From NCBI GenBank assembly GCA_007844125.1, contig CM017567.1:3529660-3593659 (forward strand): DNA of 64,000 bases, read 5' to 3'. Under the pieces are notes generated by a model. That model was not told the DNA's origin. It did not search any database and was given only the letters and a program-made list of their open reading frames with translations. Below are positions 24,313 to 36,111 of the stretch, piece after piece. Both the position numbers and the translations under genes were made by a program. Numbering within the stretch: the first letter of the stretch is position 1; the number at the start of each line of letters is the position of its first letter. The DNA comes from Sinonovacula constricta. Taxonomy: Eukaryota; Mollusca; Bivalvia; Cardiida; Solecurtidae.

Positions 24313-25880
24313 ATGCATAAGAATGCCGAGCGGTCGGAAACTGGCCTCCGAAAGTTATTCAATTGAGCGAAAGGAAAATGGTTGCGGAAAGATTGCAAAA
24401 CATGCTGAAAATTCAGTATTTGACATTTAATGTTCAACGATAAGAGAAGAGGATGGTTTCCAAATTGTTTAAATATGCAGATTGAGGTAGAAAGGTCGTT
24501 CTATTGCACCGAAAAAAGTGAAATTATGCTAACCAGATTGTCGATTTGCATTTAAATTTAGCGAATCTTACCAATTTGAATTCTAATTTCACAATAAGTC
24601 TGCAGTTATATTTTTGGAATTAGAATAAATCACCGTTTTTATTCGTTCAATTGGATATTAAACCCAGCAGAGCTAACCATTGAAAATGTTTGTTTTTTTA
24701 AATCCTACTGCCTCGATTTTTCACATAAATTCCACTTCTAATAGAAAACAGTAAACGTAAATAAATTACACAAGTATAAGTTTGCTTAAATTTATGTTCA
24801 TTTCTATTAAACAACTTTGCATTTAATAATGTAAGTTTCTTATTGATATTTCCTTAATAAAGTTGAATTTCACGCATCGTTTCACGCATCATTATGTCCA
24901 ACTTTGTATAATTGGCTATTGCATAAAAGAATATATAGGAAGCAAATAAATGTCTTGTATTTCATATAGTGTTTTCTTTTTAAAACGTTTAAAATGTGCA
25001 TTATGAAATGCTAAATTAAGCATATACATCGTGCTAGTACAGCTGTATCGTTAAAACTTTGCACAAAATAAGACCAAATTTTGTCAATATCTTTAAGCCA
25101 TTAATGTTTCTCGTCTTGCAAATATCAATAAAAGTAATGTTATGTTAACAGTTAATATTGGTTGAGTGTCCTGATGCACGTAAAACCCCAGATACAAACA
25201 CAAATCAAATAGGACCGATATGCGCGTGCATTACTGTCTTTTTTGCATTCCAAACATTGAATAATGATGAGACAATTTACGACGAACGTTTGTGACATAA
25301 AGTTGAATTGCTGTCTACCATATTATTTGTTGTTTGTTTTTCTTTGCATTTTGCGCATATTTTCAACAAGACAAACGTAAAACTCGCCAAAGTATGTAAA
25401 AAAAGCAAATGCACCGAAACGCTATTAATTCACTGATGTCTTGATTATATAGCCAGACTGCATTCATTTGAAACGAAAAGTCATCGGATAGAATGATAAA
25501 TGCACCAAACGATATTTGTTTTGCATTGAAATGTTAATGACAATGTTTTGCTCGTTAAGAGGATATCCTGATACATCAAAATCTATTCCACAAATGATAA
25601 GTGAGCATGCATTCGTAAAAACACAATATAATGCTGAAGCAAACACAAAATAAAGACTTATAAATCCAGAGAACAGTTATGCAATATAATGTGTCCATTA
25701 TGTGCCATGAAAAACGCATCTATAATGATAGCAAATTTAAAACATTTCTTGTCGTTTGTGCTATTTAAAAGGCTTCTCTGCGGAGAGCATATTCTGTTAA
25801 GTTTCTGGAAAATTGTCTCTTTTCTCCCACAATTTGATTAAATTCCTGAATGTAGCTGCAATAAAAAGCATACAACTGCT
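24313..25880. other. Non-coding, no gene seen
   Basis: AT-rich. No exon or repeat was recognised. Confidence 0.45.
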
Positions 25881-26126
25881 GCAACTATTGGCTACATTTA
25901 GCAACTATTGGCTACATTTAGCAACTATTGGCTACAATCAGCAACTATTGGCTACATTTAGCAACTGTTGGCTACAATCAGCAACTATTGGCTACATATA
26001 GTCACTATTGGCTGGATTCAGCAACTATTGGCTACATTTAGCAACTATTGGCTACAATTAGCAACTATTGGCTACATTCAGCAACTATAAGCTACATTTA
26101 ACAATTATTGGCTACATTCAGCAAAT
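25881..26126. repeat. 20-bp minisatellite, about 12 copies
   Basis: The unit is GCAACTATTGGCTACATTTA, with T/A and C/T variation in the last five bases. The period of 20 is not a multiple of three, so the plus frame at 25813-26001 cycles through three peptides and is not a gene. Two isolated related units (ACTATTGGCTACATTAAGTG, ATTATTGGCTCCATTCTT) lie at about 26,620-26,660, 500 bp away. Confidence 0.93.
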
Positions 26127-27732
26127 GTAATTTTAGGCTTTTGAACGCAGTAATTCAGACAAAAAATAATTTCCATTATTATTGTGTTATATATCAACTG
26201 ATAGGAGGCGTTGCAAAAGTGCACGAGGTTTTCGTGCCCTAGCAGCTGATTGTTTATTCAGCCTTGGGACACCGAAACAACACAGTATATTTTTATATAC
26301 AATTATAAACGTGTGCTAATTTTAGGTATTGTAGACAATGTTTACTATTAACGACAATGGTATTAATATAAGATTAATTTTGTTATAAATGTAATGTGTA
26401 CACATACAACTTTTGAATAAAATATTTGTATATTGGAAGATGTGATTATTGTTTTGTAGATGGCATGACGAAATTTTCTGTGTAATAAACAGAATAATCA
26501 GACGGTCGTTGTTCCAAGCGGCTTATACCAAACGAATATAAGTTGGTTTTGTTGTGTTTTGAATGAATGTCTGCAGATATCAGAGTTATAGCCTCAGTAT
26601 TGGGGAGGAATTTATAAGGGAACTATTGGCTACATTAAGTGATTATTGGCTCCATTCTTGACACACGTAGTTTTGCCTCTTTATATAATTCTAGAACGAA
26701 TGATGCGTAATAATGTTAGTATTCACAGTGTGACGGTCGTAAAATTCTCCCCAAGTAATCTCTGCTGCCAATAAACTTAATGATTGTTACGTCTACTATA
26801 GTGTCTTCTGACGTACATTGGACTTTAATTCATCAATCCCAGCATGCCATGAACAGGCTACTATAAGTCCTGATCTACAATTACACGTGACCAATGTTTG
26901 TTTGTTGTTGTTGCTGTTGTTGTTTTTAAATATCTGTTATATAAGGATGTATGATAAAAGCCCCTCTGGAAAATTCATGGGAGGGACTCTCTCCACTTTG
27001 ACAATTTCACAGGAGGGATTCCGTTCACATATGCCAAAATAACCGGAAGGGATTTCGTCCGGGCGATTTTGTTCAGCCCGCATTATATTACGTTCATCTT
27101 TAGTTTTTTATATCCCCAATTCAGGTCGGCTATTCTTTCTGCGTCAATCTTATATTTCCGGTGGCTTTTGAAATAAAAATTGTTCTACTCCACTCACTCG
27201 AATATACAGTGTGACTTTATCTTTTAAATGAAGTCTACTTATTAATTCTATCACTCTAATACTTAGCTAAAATCCTTCATTGCTTGGGATTTTTTGTTTC
27301 AAATTGACATGATTGTATATCTTCGAGACACTCCGCCACTGCCCACCACACCAACTCCACTGAAAGTGCAATGTTCATGTCCTGCTGACCGACCATAGTC
27401 GGCCATTTTGCCTGCGGCAGTAACTTTATTTGTGTAATGTCTTGTCTCAATTTTTTTGTCACTTTGACATCTGTCTTGCAGGTGTATACCTATTCTTTAA
27501 TTTCAAATTTTATATATGTTGTAACACCGTAAAGACCTTATAATATTTTCTCATATTTGAGGTTTGTGTGACTGCATAAGTGTGTATTTGTTGACGACAA
27601 GAAAATGTAAATCGAATACATACAATGATACTATATGGAACAACAAGTCCAGACTTCAGCAATAACAGATACACAAATTATTATTATTATTAAGAATGAT
27701 ATATACTTACAAGCGGTTTCACACTGTTTCAG
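26127..27732 (+). other. Upstream intron or intergenic sequence of the membrane-protein gene
   Basis: It holds the repeat related to 10,885 (26,815-26,880) and a TTG-rich tract. The minus frame at 27277-27462 has balanced composition but no recognised domain. The extracellular exons expected upstream of 27,733 were not identified here. Confidence 0.35.
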
Positions 27733-30700
27733 AGGCGAGTGAGGGGCTGGGGACAGACCAGATTGCCGGGGCGCTAGGGGGCGCCTTTATCGTCCTACTC
27801 TGGGGCCTCGTGGTAATTGTGCTCATCTGTGTCATGTGGAGGTATGTTAAGAGACAGTGGGTGTATTACAGAAACAGTGGGTGTATTACAGAAACAGCGG
27901 GTGTATTACAGATTATCTTATTAAGAGTTGTACGTTCCTTTTTATCCTTCTTAATCTACAACCAATACTTAAATTATTATTATTTGTTTATTTGTAAACA
28001 TTAACTTCCTCACGATGTTAATAGTGACTATGCAGCACTTTGCGCAGATCCTGGATTGTCAGCACACAGTCTAAGGCATATCAATATAGCTGTCTTAGAG
28101 ATAATTTATGAATCAATTATGCTAAGACACCTGCAATTCATATTAGTTATCATGCTCATCTATAGTAAATGGGGATATTACTGAACATAATATATGTTTT
28201 AGAATTTACCTGCGCGTATCTGGTACGTTCAGTTTGTAATTTTGAAATTGTACGGGGAAGTATTTAAACACTTATTCCAAGCTTGCTGAGTATAGATTGG
28301 ACACGTCTTGGATGATGGGTAAGTAGAACACCTAAAGCTTGGAGTCTTTGGGAGGGTTATCATTGTAATAATATTCTAATAACTACAATGTGCTATGTAC
28401 TAGTAACATTATTAAGTTGACTTTCGAACGGCGTTGGGTTTTAGTTTAATATATCCTAACACAACATTTATAATAACGTTTGAAATAGATTCATGTAACG
28501 CATTCTGCATTTTATGGATAGCCGAAAGTTGTTGGGTTCATTTTGGGTTTTTTGTTTGTTTTTTAGTTTTGTTTATTTATTTATTTTTGTTGTTGTTTGT
28601 TTTTTGTTTGTTTGTTGTTGTTGTTTGTTTGTTTTTGTTATTGTTGTTTTTGCATATGTAATATTTTAATATAAATGATGTTTATTATCCTTAAATATAC
28701 ACTTGTTCTTAAGAGACAGAAGGTTAAGAAAATGACTTTACATAGGCCACTTATTTAACCTTAATACTTAGTCGCTGATATGAATATTTAACTTTCAGAC
28801 GCCGTCGGCTGAAGGCTTTTGGCATGTTTAACCGGAACAAACCTCTTAGTCATGGACGGGGATCTAGTAGAAGACGCCTCCGCCGACAAAGTAGTGCCTC
28901 TTCAAACGCGGCAGTAGAGCACAGTGACGTACATCCAGGTCACATGATAGAGGTACGATTATAAAATGATGATGGTGATACGTTGTTGAGTCTGTCCTTG
29001 CTCTTAACCTTTAATGTTGTTGCTATATTGGCTTAATTTAATCAGATGTTTATAATGATATTCAACATATTCCAGAGTAAGATCAATCGACTTTAATCTG
29101 TTGTCTGAAATTGTTTCCGAAAATAAAAGCACGTGATTTAAATGTTTTTTATGTCTACAGCAATGTAATAACAGATACAGTGCATATTTAACGATCGAAT
29201 AAAGTCATTTGTATTCCACACTGTGTCTTTCTGATTCTGTGTCTGATCCGCGATACTTTTTTTCTATTTAAGCAGTGTTCATGTTACAACAAACGATCAG
29301 CGCGCCAACTTTATTTTTTTTTAACTAAAAACGTAAATGGAACAGGGCGTGTGTGTTTTCAGGAAAAAATGTATTCTTGTGGATTATGACACTCTAGACA
29401 TCTCTTGGCCAAAGCACGTACTGATAAAATCGGCTGGAACCAAAAACAACAACCCGTATCGTGTCATGTACTGACATACCGCACCCTTTCATATATTTTA
29501 TAAGGTTTAATTTAGCTGGATGAAATTTAGTTATGTTTTTATTTCAAGTAAACTTAATGCGATTATGTTTCTGTTTAATATCAGTCTGGCCGTTCTTAAG
29601 GTGTTGAATTGAAAAGAGCCCATATAAATTAAATTTGGAAGGTGATCCATCTGGCATCAATACAAATTTAAAGGGAAATAACACTGGAAATATTAAGCAT
29701 ATGCAGGTTGTGTCCCCTAAACTATAGTTTAAACTACATGTATAGTTACGCCATGCAAGCTTTGTAAAATGACACAGGCATACTAGAAGAAAACAATCAA
29801 ATCCCTCTAATATCATTTTGTCCTCTCGACCTTTATAAAACAATACTGTTTATTGACATATTAAAAATGTACATTATTTATTTAACCCAAAACTGATGCC
29901 GCATTATATTTCGTGTCATTGTATACAGGAAATATGTTTGCATATGATACAATCTGGGTAATGCTTTTAATAATAATGGCTGATAAGAAAAAATATATGA
30001 ATACTACCGCCCTGAAAGACTATAATCTTACCATTTCCTTGCACTACCTCGGTAATATTTTGACACCGTCTGAATACCATCTATTCTGTAGACCTAAAAG
30101 CTCGTTGACAAATTGCCAACGCCAAAATAATATTTGTAAAACACATTTGTCACCTTGTAAGACATTTTAGTCAGTGGTCCTTAAGAAAATATAATTTTTG
30201 GTCCTTTGAATTTATGTTGGTGAAACCACTCCCCCCTCCCCCCAACCCATCACCTACCCCCCACCACCACAGCCGGAGACTTGTGTTTCAGAAACAAAAC
30301 ACTGCGTTTTGCACACACACAAAGTCGGAACTCCTCTGTTTTCAAGCCCTCATCATGCTCCGGCTAGTTTATCATATTCACTTATTCTGAGATGTCTTCT
30401 GTATGCAAATGTGGCTAAACATATAGAGTCATCAGCAAATAGCGCAAATTATTATTGGACAGATCCCTGTGGGATGTTGCTGCTCTAGATCTACACTTTC
30501 AGGCTAAAACCGTAAAATTTGTACGTAACAGGCTGAAAGTTAATGGCATTTCAATTAACGGACCCAATCTTAAAGACATACTCAAAATATATGACATCGA
30601 GTTTGTTTCCGTATAATCAGACAAGGTGACATTTTGCAGATACTGAAATATGGAATATTGCAGCAAGCTACCGTATATTAACCGAGCAAATGCGCTTAAA

Positions 30701-31413
30701 TTAGACGATTGAGATTTTTTTTCCAGTTATTCATTGCTGATTAACATTCTGTGCACGAACTTCAAATCTTAACATATTTTAAAGAATAAAATCCTGTGGG
30801 GTTTTTTCCCAGTTATCCATTGTTGATTAACATTCTGTGCACGAACTTCAAATCTAAACATATTTTAAAGAATAAAATCATGTTTATATGCCTTATTGAT
30901 GAATGTGTGTTCATTTTGTTTCATTAAATGATTCAGAATTGGGTTCACAAAAACTCCTACCTTATAAAGTCTCAACAGTAAAAATAAGCGTATTGAAGTT
31001 ATTGTGTTATCTAACGACAACAATACCGGGAAAGAATCATTTTGTAAAAGGCTGATGGAAATGCGTGTTTGTAGGGAAATGTATTTTTATATTTATAATT
31101 TTAGTATGACCTCCAAGATGATGAAGGTAGGCTGTTCCATTACCAGCACGAAGGGAATGAAATCACCACTGATTTTGAATCGCCCATTCGGTTCATCAGT
31201 CGGGGCTCATTACGTCATTCTTGCAAGCACCATCGACATCAACACGCGAGTCCCACCCATAATGACATAGAGGTTTTCGAAGATCCCACGCCGCATTCGC
31301 GAGAAAATCATGTGCAGTTTGATGACGTCATAATGAGTGCTGAGATAGAGGTCAGCGAATCGGAAGACTTCAGTAAAATGAGTGACGTATGGAAGCCTAG
31401 ATCTAATGACTGA
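27733..31413 (+). CDS. 3' part of a single-pass membrane protein gene (three exons)
   Basis: Exons are 27,733-27,841, 28,799-28,952 and 31,105-31,413. Each is flanked by a good acceptor (TGTTTCAG, ACTTTCAG, ATTTTAG) and, for the first two, a donor (GAG|GTATGT, GAG|GTACGA). Phases agree: exon 1 ends in AG and exon 2 supplies the A of that Arg codon; exon 2 ends in a whole codon and exon 3 starts with TAT. Exon 1 encodes a short acidic stem and a hydrophobic helix (AFIVLLWGLVVIVLICVMW), followed by a stop-transfer RRRR made across the junction. The tail, about 154 residues, is basic and Ser/Arg-rich first (GRGSSRRRLRRQSSASS), then acidic (YDLQDDEGRLF; SAEIEVSESEDFSKMSD), with a His-rich stretch between, and ends at TGA 31,411-31,413. 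The orientation fits a type I receptor or adhesion protein with a phosphorylatable tail. I cannot name the family, and the ectodomain lies upstream. Clean phases and composition make the model strong even though no single frame spans it. Confidence 0.75.
27852..27911. repeat. Three copies of a 20-bp repeat just inside the intron
   Basis: AAACAGTGGGTGTATTACAG is repeated three times, the last with one change (AGCGGG), starting about ten bases after the splice donor of the membrane-helix exon. Confidence 0.85.
28545..28655. repeat. T/G-rich low-complexity tract (intron)
   Basis: TTTG, TTTA and TTG runs within the first intron of the membrane-protein gene. The open frame at 28434-28661 (poly F/L/V) is its translation. 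Confidence 0.8.
30229..30272. other. C-rich tract, possible minus-strand G-quadruplex
   Basis: CCCCCCTCCCCCCAACCC followed by CCCCCCACCACCAC gives several runs of three or more C on the plus strand. The minus strand would have four or more G runs. Confidence 0.5.
30723..30885. repeat. 86-bp tandem duplication
   Basis: CCAGTTAT.CATTG.TGATTAACATTCTGTGCACGAACTTC...TTTTAAAGAATAAAATC occurs at 30,723 and again at 30,809, with only a few differences. Confidence 0.88.
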
Positions 31414-31464
31414 GCCTACAAGAAATTCAACGCGCAGGATAGTTACATTGCACCAACAACTTTT

Positions 31465-31470
31465 AATAAA
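31465..31470 (+). terminator. Polyadenylation signal of the membrane-protein gene
   Basis: AATAAA lies 52 bp after the stop codon at 31,413, in TTTTAATAAATTGCG. Confidence 0.55.
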
Positions 31471-31780
31471 TTGCGATGGACCAGTAGTGATCGTTCTAGA
31501 ATTTAAAATTGTAAAGTCGTAATCATTTTAAGTTGCTTGAAACATGTCTTGCTAACTTTAAATATAACCATCAAAACAACCGATAAAAAAAACAGACAAA
31601 ATGGTTAAGCCACAATTTCCAGTAAATAATATCGGCTCACCCCATAAGGCAATTAGAAGTAAAGGAAGACTAGACAAACAGCAATATAAGGAGTAAGTCA
31701 AACACATTTTAAGACGAAATATGCATGGCTTTTGTTCAATTTTCGTTCTGATAAAAAATATAAAAGAAGAATAGCTACGC

Positions 31781-31905
31781 AAAGATAAAAAGAACTGAAA
31801 AGAGAAAAGTTGATTGAAGGAAGAAGGTTGCACATAGATAAAAAGAACAGAAAAGAGAAAACTTGATAGAAGAAGAAAGAAGGAACCACATAGATAAGAA
31901 TGTGT
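31781..31905. repeat. A/G-rich tandem repeat, 53-56 bp, two copies plus a partial
   Basis: AGATAAAAAGAAC.GAAAAGAGAAAA.TTGAT begins at 31,783 and 31,836, with a partial at 31,892 (AGATAAGAATG). The minus frames at 31558-31923 and 31698-31889 (Phe/Ser/Leu-rich) arise from it. Confidence 0.75.
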
Positions 31906-32189
31906 TTTTAGCAGAATGTACATTTTTGTTTCATACTTCTTTGGTAATTTTCCGAGTGTTTGTTAACTTTCCAAGTACAAGCATGTTCATGGCATATTTC
32001 AATTGTTGTATTTTGATCATGCTAAAAAGAGTATACACGTGTTAAAGTGACCAGAAACGTGTTCAGCACAGTGTGCACACGTGACCGAAGTCACCGAAAT
32101 CCTCAGACAGACCAGCTTCTCACCGGGTAGGAAGCCGTCTCGGTCATGGCAAATGATATAATATGGGAAGTTGAACTGCGGTGCCCTGT

Positions 32190-32302
32190 ATGTCTAACCC
32201 AGGCATTTGTCTGGTGTCTTCCTCCACCAAAATGGTGGGAGTCGCAATATTGATCATAATTCTGTCGCTGTGATGTAATTACAAAAAAATAAAAGCATTG
32301 TT
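32190..32302 (+). repeat. SINE 3'-body copy
   Basis: CCCAGGCATTTGTCTGGTGTCTTCCTCCACCAAAATGGTGGGAGTCGCAATATTGATCATAATTCTGTCGCTGTGATGTAATTACAAAAAAATAAAA, described as blocks: a CAGG.ATTTGTCTGG hairpin, a TCTTCCTCCACC block, a GTCGCTGTGATGTAATTAC block and an A-rich tail. This is the cleanest body copy in the window. A CGGGTAGGAAGCCGTCTCGGTCATGG segment upstream may be part of its head. Confidence 0.7.
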
Positions 32303-32517
32303 ATTAGCGCAGAGGTAATGTATAATTTATATTGACACGTTCGTTCCCGTCATTGTATAGTTTATGTTCACCAACCATATATGACCGTTGATTAATTAAT
32401 CAAAAACAGATTGTTTGACAGGTTAAAGTATGGGTTAAAATAAAAGACTGGGGCAAATTTTAAGCAAATGTACATCCGATAAAATAAAATAGTTTGCTTA
32501 CATCGATAATTCAGAAA

Positions 32518-32625
32518 CAAGAGTGCCGGTGGGTCTACCCTGACATTTGTCATGGGATCTTCCTCCACCAAATAGTTGGACATCTATAATGATCATAAAT
32601 GGTCGCTGTAATGTACAGTGGTGTC
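32518..32625 (+). repeat. SINE 3'-body copy
   Basis: GTGCCGGTGGGTCTACCCTGACATTTGTCATGGGATCTTCCTCCACC, then ATAATGATCATAAATGGTCGCTGTAATGTA. It shares the body landmarks of the copy at 32,190 and lies only 220 bp downstream of it in the same orientation. Confidence 0.65.
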
Positions 32626-35600
32626 CCGATTTCTAAATGTCTCGATTCTTTAAATGTTTGCGAAACTCGAGGCCAATGCCTGGTCCATTTATTCTGTCTC
32701 TATCATTCTATATAAATTTATTAGCGATGTCTGAAATACTCGATGTGTATTTCACAAACAAACCACAACATAATGAACATTTCCAGTACCAAAATCACGA
32801 ATTGATAAAACGTTTCATATAACCCATTTTGTGGTTGTGAACTGAAAGTGTTTTACATAATATAAAACTGGACTAATATGCGTGATTATAACGTTTTCTT
32901 TTGTATTTTATTAGAATCATATTTTCGTTAAGTTTCATTTTAAGTCGAAATATGAAATCGTTTTCCTGTTCCTGTTAGAAAGGTTATAACAAAGACATGT
33001 TCGCTATTATCTGGAGCAGATTGCACATTTTATTTTACTAAGTACTATTAGTTAATATTGTTTTAATGTGTTGGTTTGTGGTTGCCCTGTTGTATTCAGA
33101 GAAATTCGCTGGATAATATTGAAGACAGTCGGCAATCGTAAAACTTCGGGTATTTCCGTATGGTTCGTAAAATACACCTCGTACATAGCTCTAGAATACA
33201 CCAAAGTGCGTCGCCTGAGTTATGAAACAGTGTCCGTTCGCGAGAAAGTAACAAATTATATATATATCATTTAGTTGAGTATATCTTGCAATAACAACGA
33301 TTTTTTTTATCAATACAATCTATATGATTTACGTGAAATTGAAAAGTCAACATTAAATACCCAGTATTAAAACTAAGACACACAAAGTAGATCCAAGATG
33401 GCGCCTTATTATGTCAGAGGTCTCTTGCATAGCATAAAGGCCGAGGTGATCAGATTGGACAGTCGGAACTCCTTGACAATGGCTGGTTTATGATGAAACC
33501 ATGATCAAAGTGGAAGGTCAACCAGAACGCCTCAGATATTTCACGAATCATCTCTCTGATGTACGACGGGGAAAACCCCGAGAAAATAAACACATCGGTG
33601 CATATGACGTCATCAAAACAACAGAGATAAATGTTTTGTTATTTCTTTTAAAATGCAGTAACAGTTGTATATTTAACGAAATGTGAACAGTTAAATTGTT
33701 AAATTAAAGTTAATAGGATATAGTAACACCTATCGCTTTTTTAAGAACTTTTTAATAACGTGTAATGTTCTTCCGGCAAAAAAACAAACAAACCGTTTCA
33801 TTTATAATTTTATAATGCTTGAAATGCAAAAGATAAAATGCTATAATTTCGCTAATAAAAAATCTGGACAAGCGATCTCTAATATTATATAACGTTTATT
33901 TGTGTCAACATTTGTAGTTTGTTTCTGCGATGTACATTATCGAATGATATATATATATATATATACAATAATGTCATCGTTTAACCTTTGAACTTTGTGT
34001 TTCCTAAAAACAGTACAATTTTACGTTGCAAGGCGTTTATTGCTCTGTTGTAAATATATTTCGACAATATTAAAATGTTTCAAAATATAAAAAAAATATT
34101 TTGTAGTTTTTAGTTCAATTTACTGAATTTATGTATTATTTGTTTTTCAAAATATAACGCGTGTCAAAATTAATTTAAAATTTCCAAACTTTTATCCATC
34201 CTATCTTATGACATTTTATGGGACACGGTTTAACTTATAAACTTATTAATGAGTAAGACGTTTAAAGAGTATATTAAAGGTATTTCAAATTAAAGCCTCA
34301 ATACCGTTAAACAGGCGAAACTCTTTGTTGTTTTTAATTTAAATTCATGTTTTCTGTTACGAAATCAAGAAATTACAAGTTCAGGATCTATACATGTACA
34401 TTTATACACGAACTTGTTTTCAAGGATTGATACATAAAAATTATTCCTGTAAAACAGGATATACATACTGTTCACATTAAACACCGGAGAATAAACTGCA
34501 ATTTATGTATTGTACATGTGGATAGCTCATGGTAACTGACAATTAACACAGAATATGCGCATGCAACTGTTTAAAATTACTGCATGAATTAATGCTACCT
34601 TAATATGGTGAACATTAATCTTACATCTTAAACATCAGTAGTAAGTAATTACAAAGTTCATTATCGTATAAACACAGATTTGTCAAGGTGAAAGCACCGT
34701 CGCGACATAAATTAACCCTTTAACTGGTGCATTTGAATGTAACAAATTATAACACTAATTTACTTGTTAATAACTAAATACCGAAAATATTGTACATTCA
34801 GTATGATCATGCACGCTAGAGGCTTGCCTGCACGTGGATCAAATTCGAGGTAGAAAGCCTCCGCCAGGATTAACACATTTTTCCTCATAAACATTGACAA
34901 TAAACACAATTTATTTTGGGCAGGTTGAGAATTAAGTGTCCCTTCTGTGCTGGCATAGAATATGTCAAAGACTAGACTAAACACTGCTTTACTTGTTCTA
35001 CAAAAGGTTTTGTTTCTTATAATAGACCTTAGCCTTGTCAACATAAATCAGACGATGTGTTTCCGCTTCTGCAGACGTGTTTACATGGTGATTATGTTAT
35101 TCCGCGAAAAACTGTAAAACAAAAGATAAAGTTATATTTTATCTCAAGGTTAGATAGGGGGATTTTATTTCATTTTACTGCGTATTAAAGACTTGATTTA
35201 ATGTCTGCATACATGTGCATGTTTTCTTATATTCAACCAAAAAGTTTATTTCTGTTTATTTTTATAAATTAAGAAATGTTTGCGAATAAAAACCTTTTGT
35301 GATTGTTGTCTAAAACTTCGCATGAAACTGAATTAGACGGACATATGACATTTATTCATACATCGTTAATACCTAAGGGAGTGATAAAGCTTATTATTCT
35401 TAACATTGAAATAATTTTATCTTTTTTTCTGACATCTTTGCAAGAAATATATTATGTTTTGAATAAAGCTGTGGACATTGTTTTACCTTTGTTTGCCTAA
35501 TGAACAATTATAGGGAACAAGTTCCATAATTTCAGATAAATTGTATATTTTCTGATGTTTGTTTTAAGAAACATATTAAATTTTTATATAGAGCTGTGGA

Positions 35601-36111
35601 AGATGTGTTTTTCGCCTTTAAATGACTCATCACAGATTTGTTCTCACTTTTACATTTTGTGTGCATGTGGATACCGTGGTCCTGTGTCTTTTCAATTTTT
35701 GTATATGTTGCAATGTTCAAAGGACTTTGTCTTATATATTCTTATCAACACTTTGAGGATTCAAAATAAGTTTTAATTTGTTTTTCGTTTTATACGAGAC
35801 AACTGAATAAAAAACAACCTTTGGCCCGAACATCGACAGAATTTTAATGTTAATCCTTATGTAACCTCTCGCACCGTTTGCTTCTTCTACACGTCTTAAT
35901 TCTGAAGATTATCCCTTAGCAGACACTAACATATTCCAACACATGATTGATAGTTTGTGTGTTTGTACATGCGTGTTTATTTATTTATTTGTTTGTTTCT
36001 CCGTTGTTGTTTTTTTTTTCGTCACAAATTATTCACTTACACGGAGACGGTGTTCTCTTAAAGAAGATGCTGTGATGCCCCATCTGTGTACAGCACGTCG
36101 TAAACACCTAG
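32626..36111. other. Mostly non-coding; weak start context at 33,398
   Basis: No supported gene. At 33,391-33,403 ATCCAAGATGGCG combines a good start context with a YY1-like core. The frame runs 31 codons (MAPYYVRGLLHSIKAEVIRL...) to a TGA at 33,491-33,493, with a possible GT donor at 33,486. No continuation was found. An (AT)n run lies at 33,948-33,965. Segment 35,638-35,760 is a repeat related to 11,300-11,410. Frame 34760-35044 (minus) has no domain. Confidence 0.35.

Larger units (their letters stand above)
28953..31104 (+). other. Second intron of the membrane-protein gene
   Basis: About 2.15 kb, AT-rich. It includes a C-rich tract (30,229-30,272) and an 86-bp tandem duplication (30,723-30,885). 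The frames at 29544-29843 and 29913-30170 have no domain and are not called. Confidence 0.6.

Noticed and set aside
27277..27462. 61-codon minus-strand frame with ordinary amino-acid composition
   Set aside because: It lies just upstream of a plus-strand exon with no splice sites, no homology and no start context.
31004..31270. 88-codon plus-strand frame
   Set aside because: It overlaps exon 31,105-31,413 in the wrong phase; the spliced frame fits upstream exons exactly.
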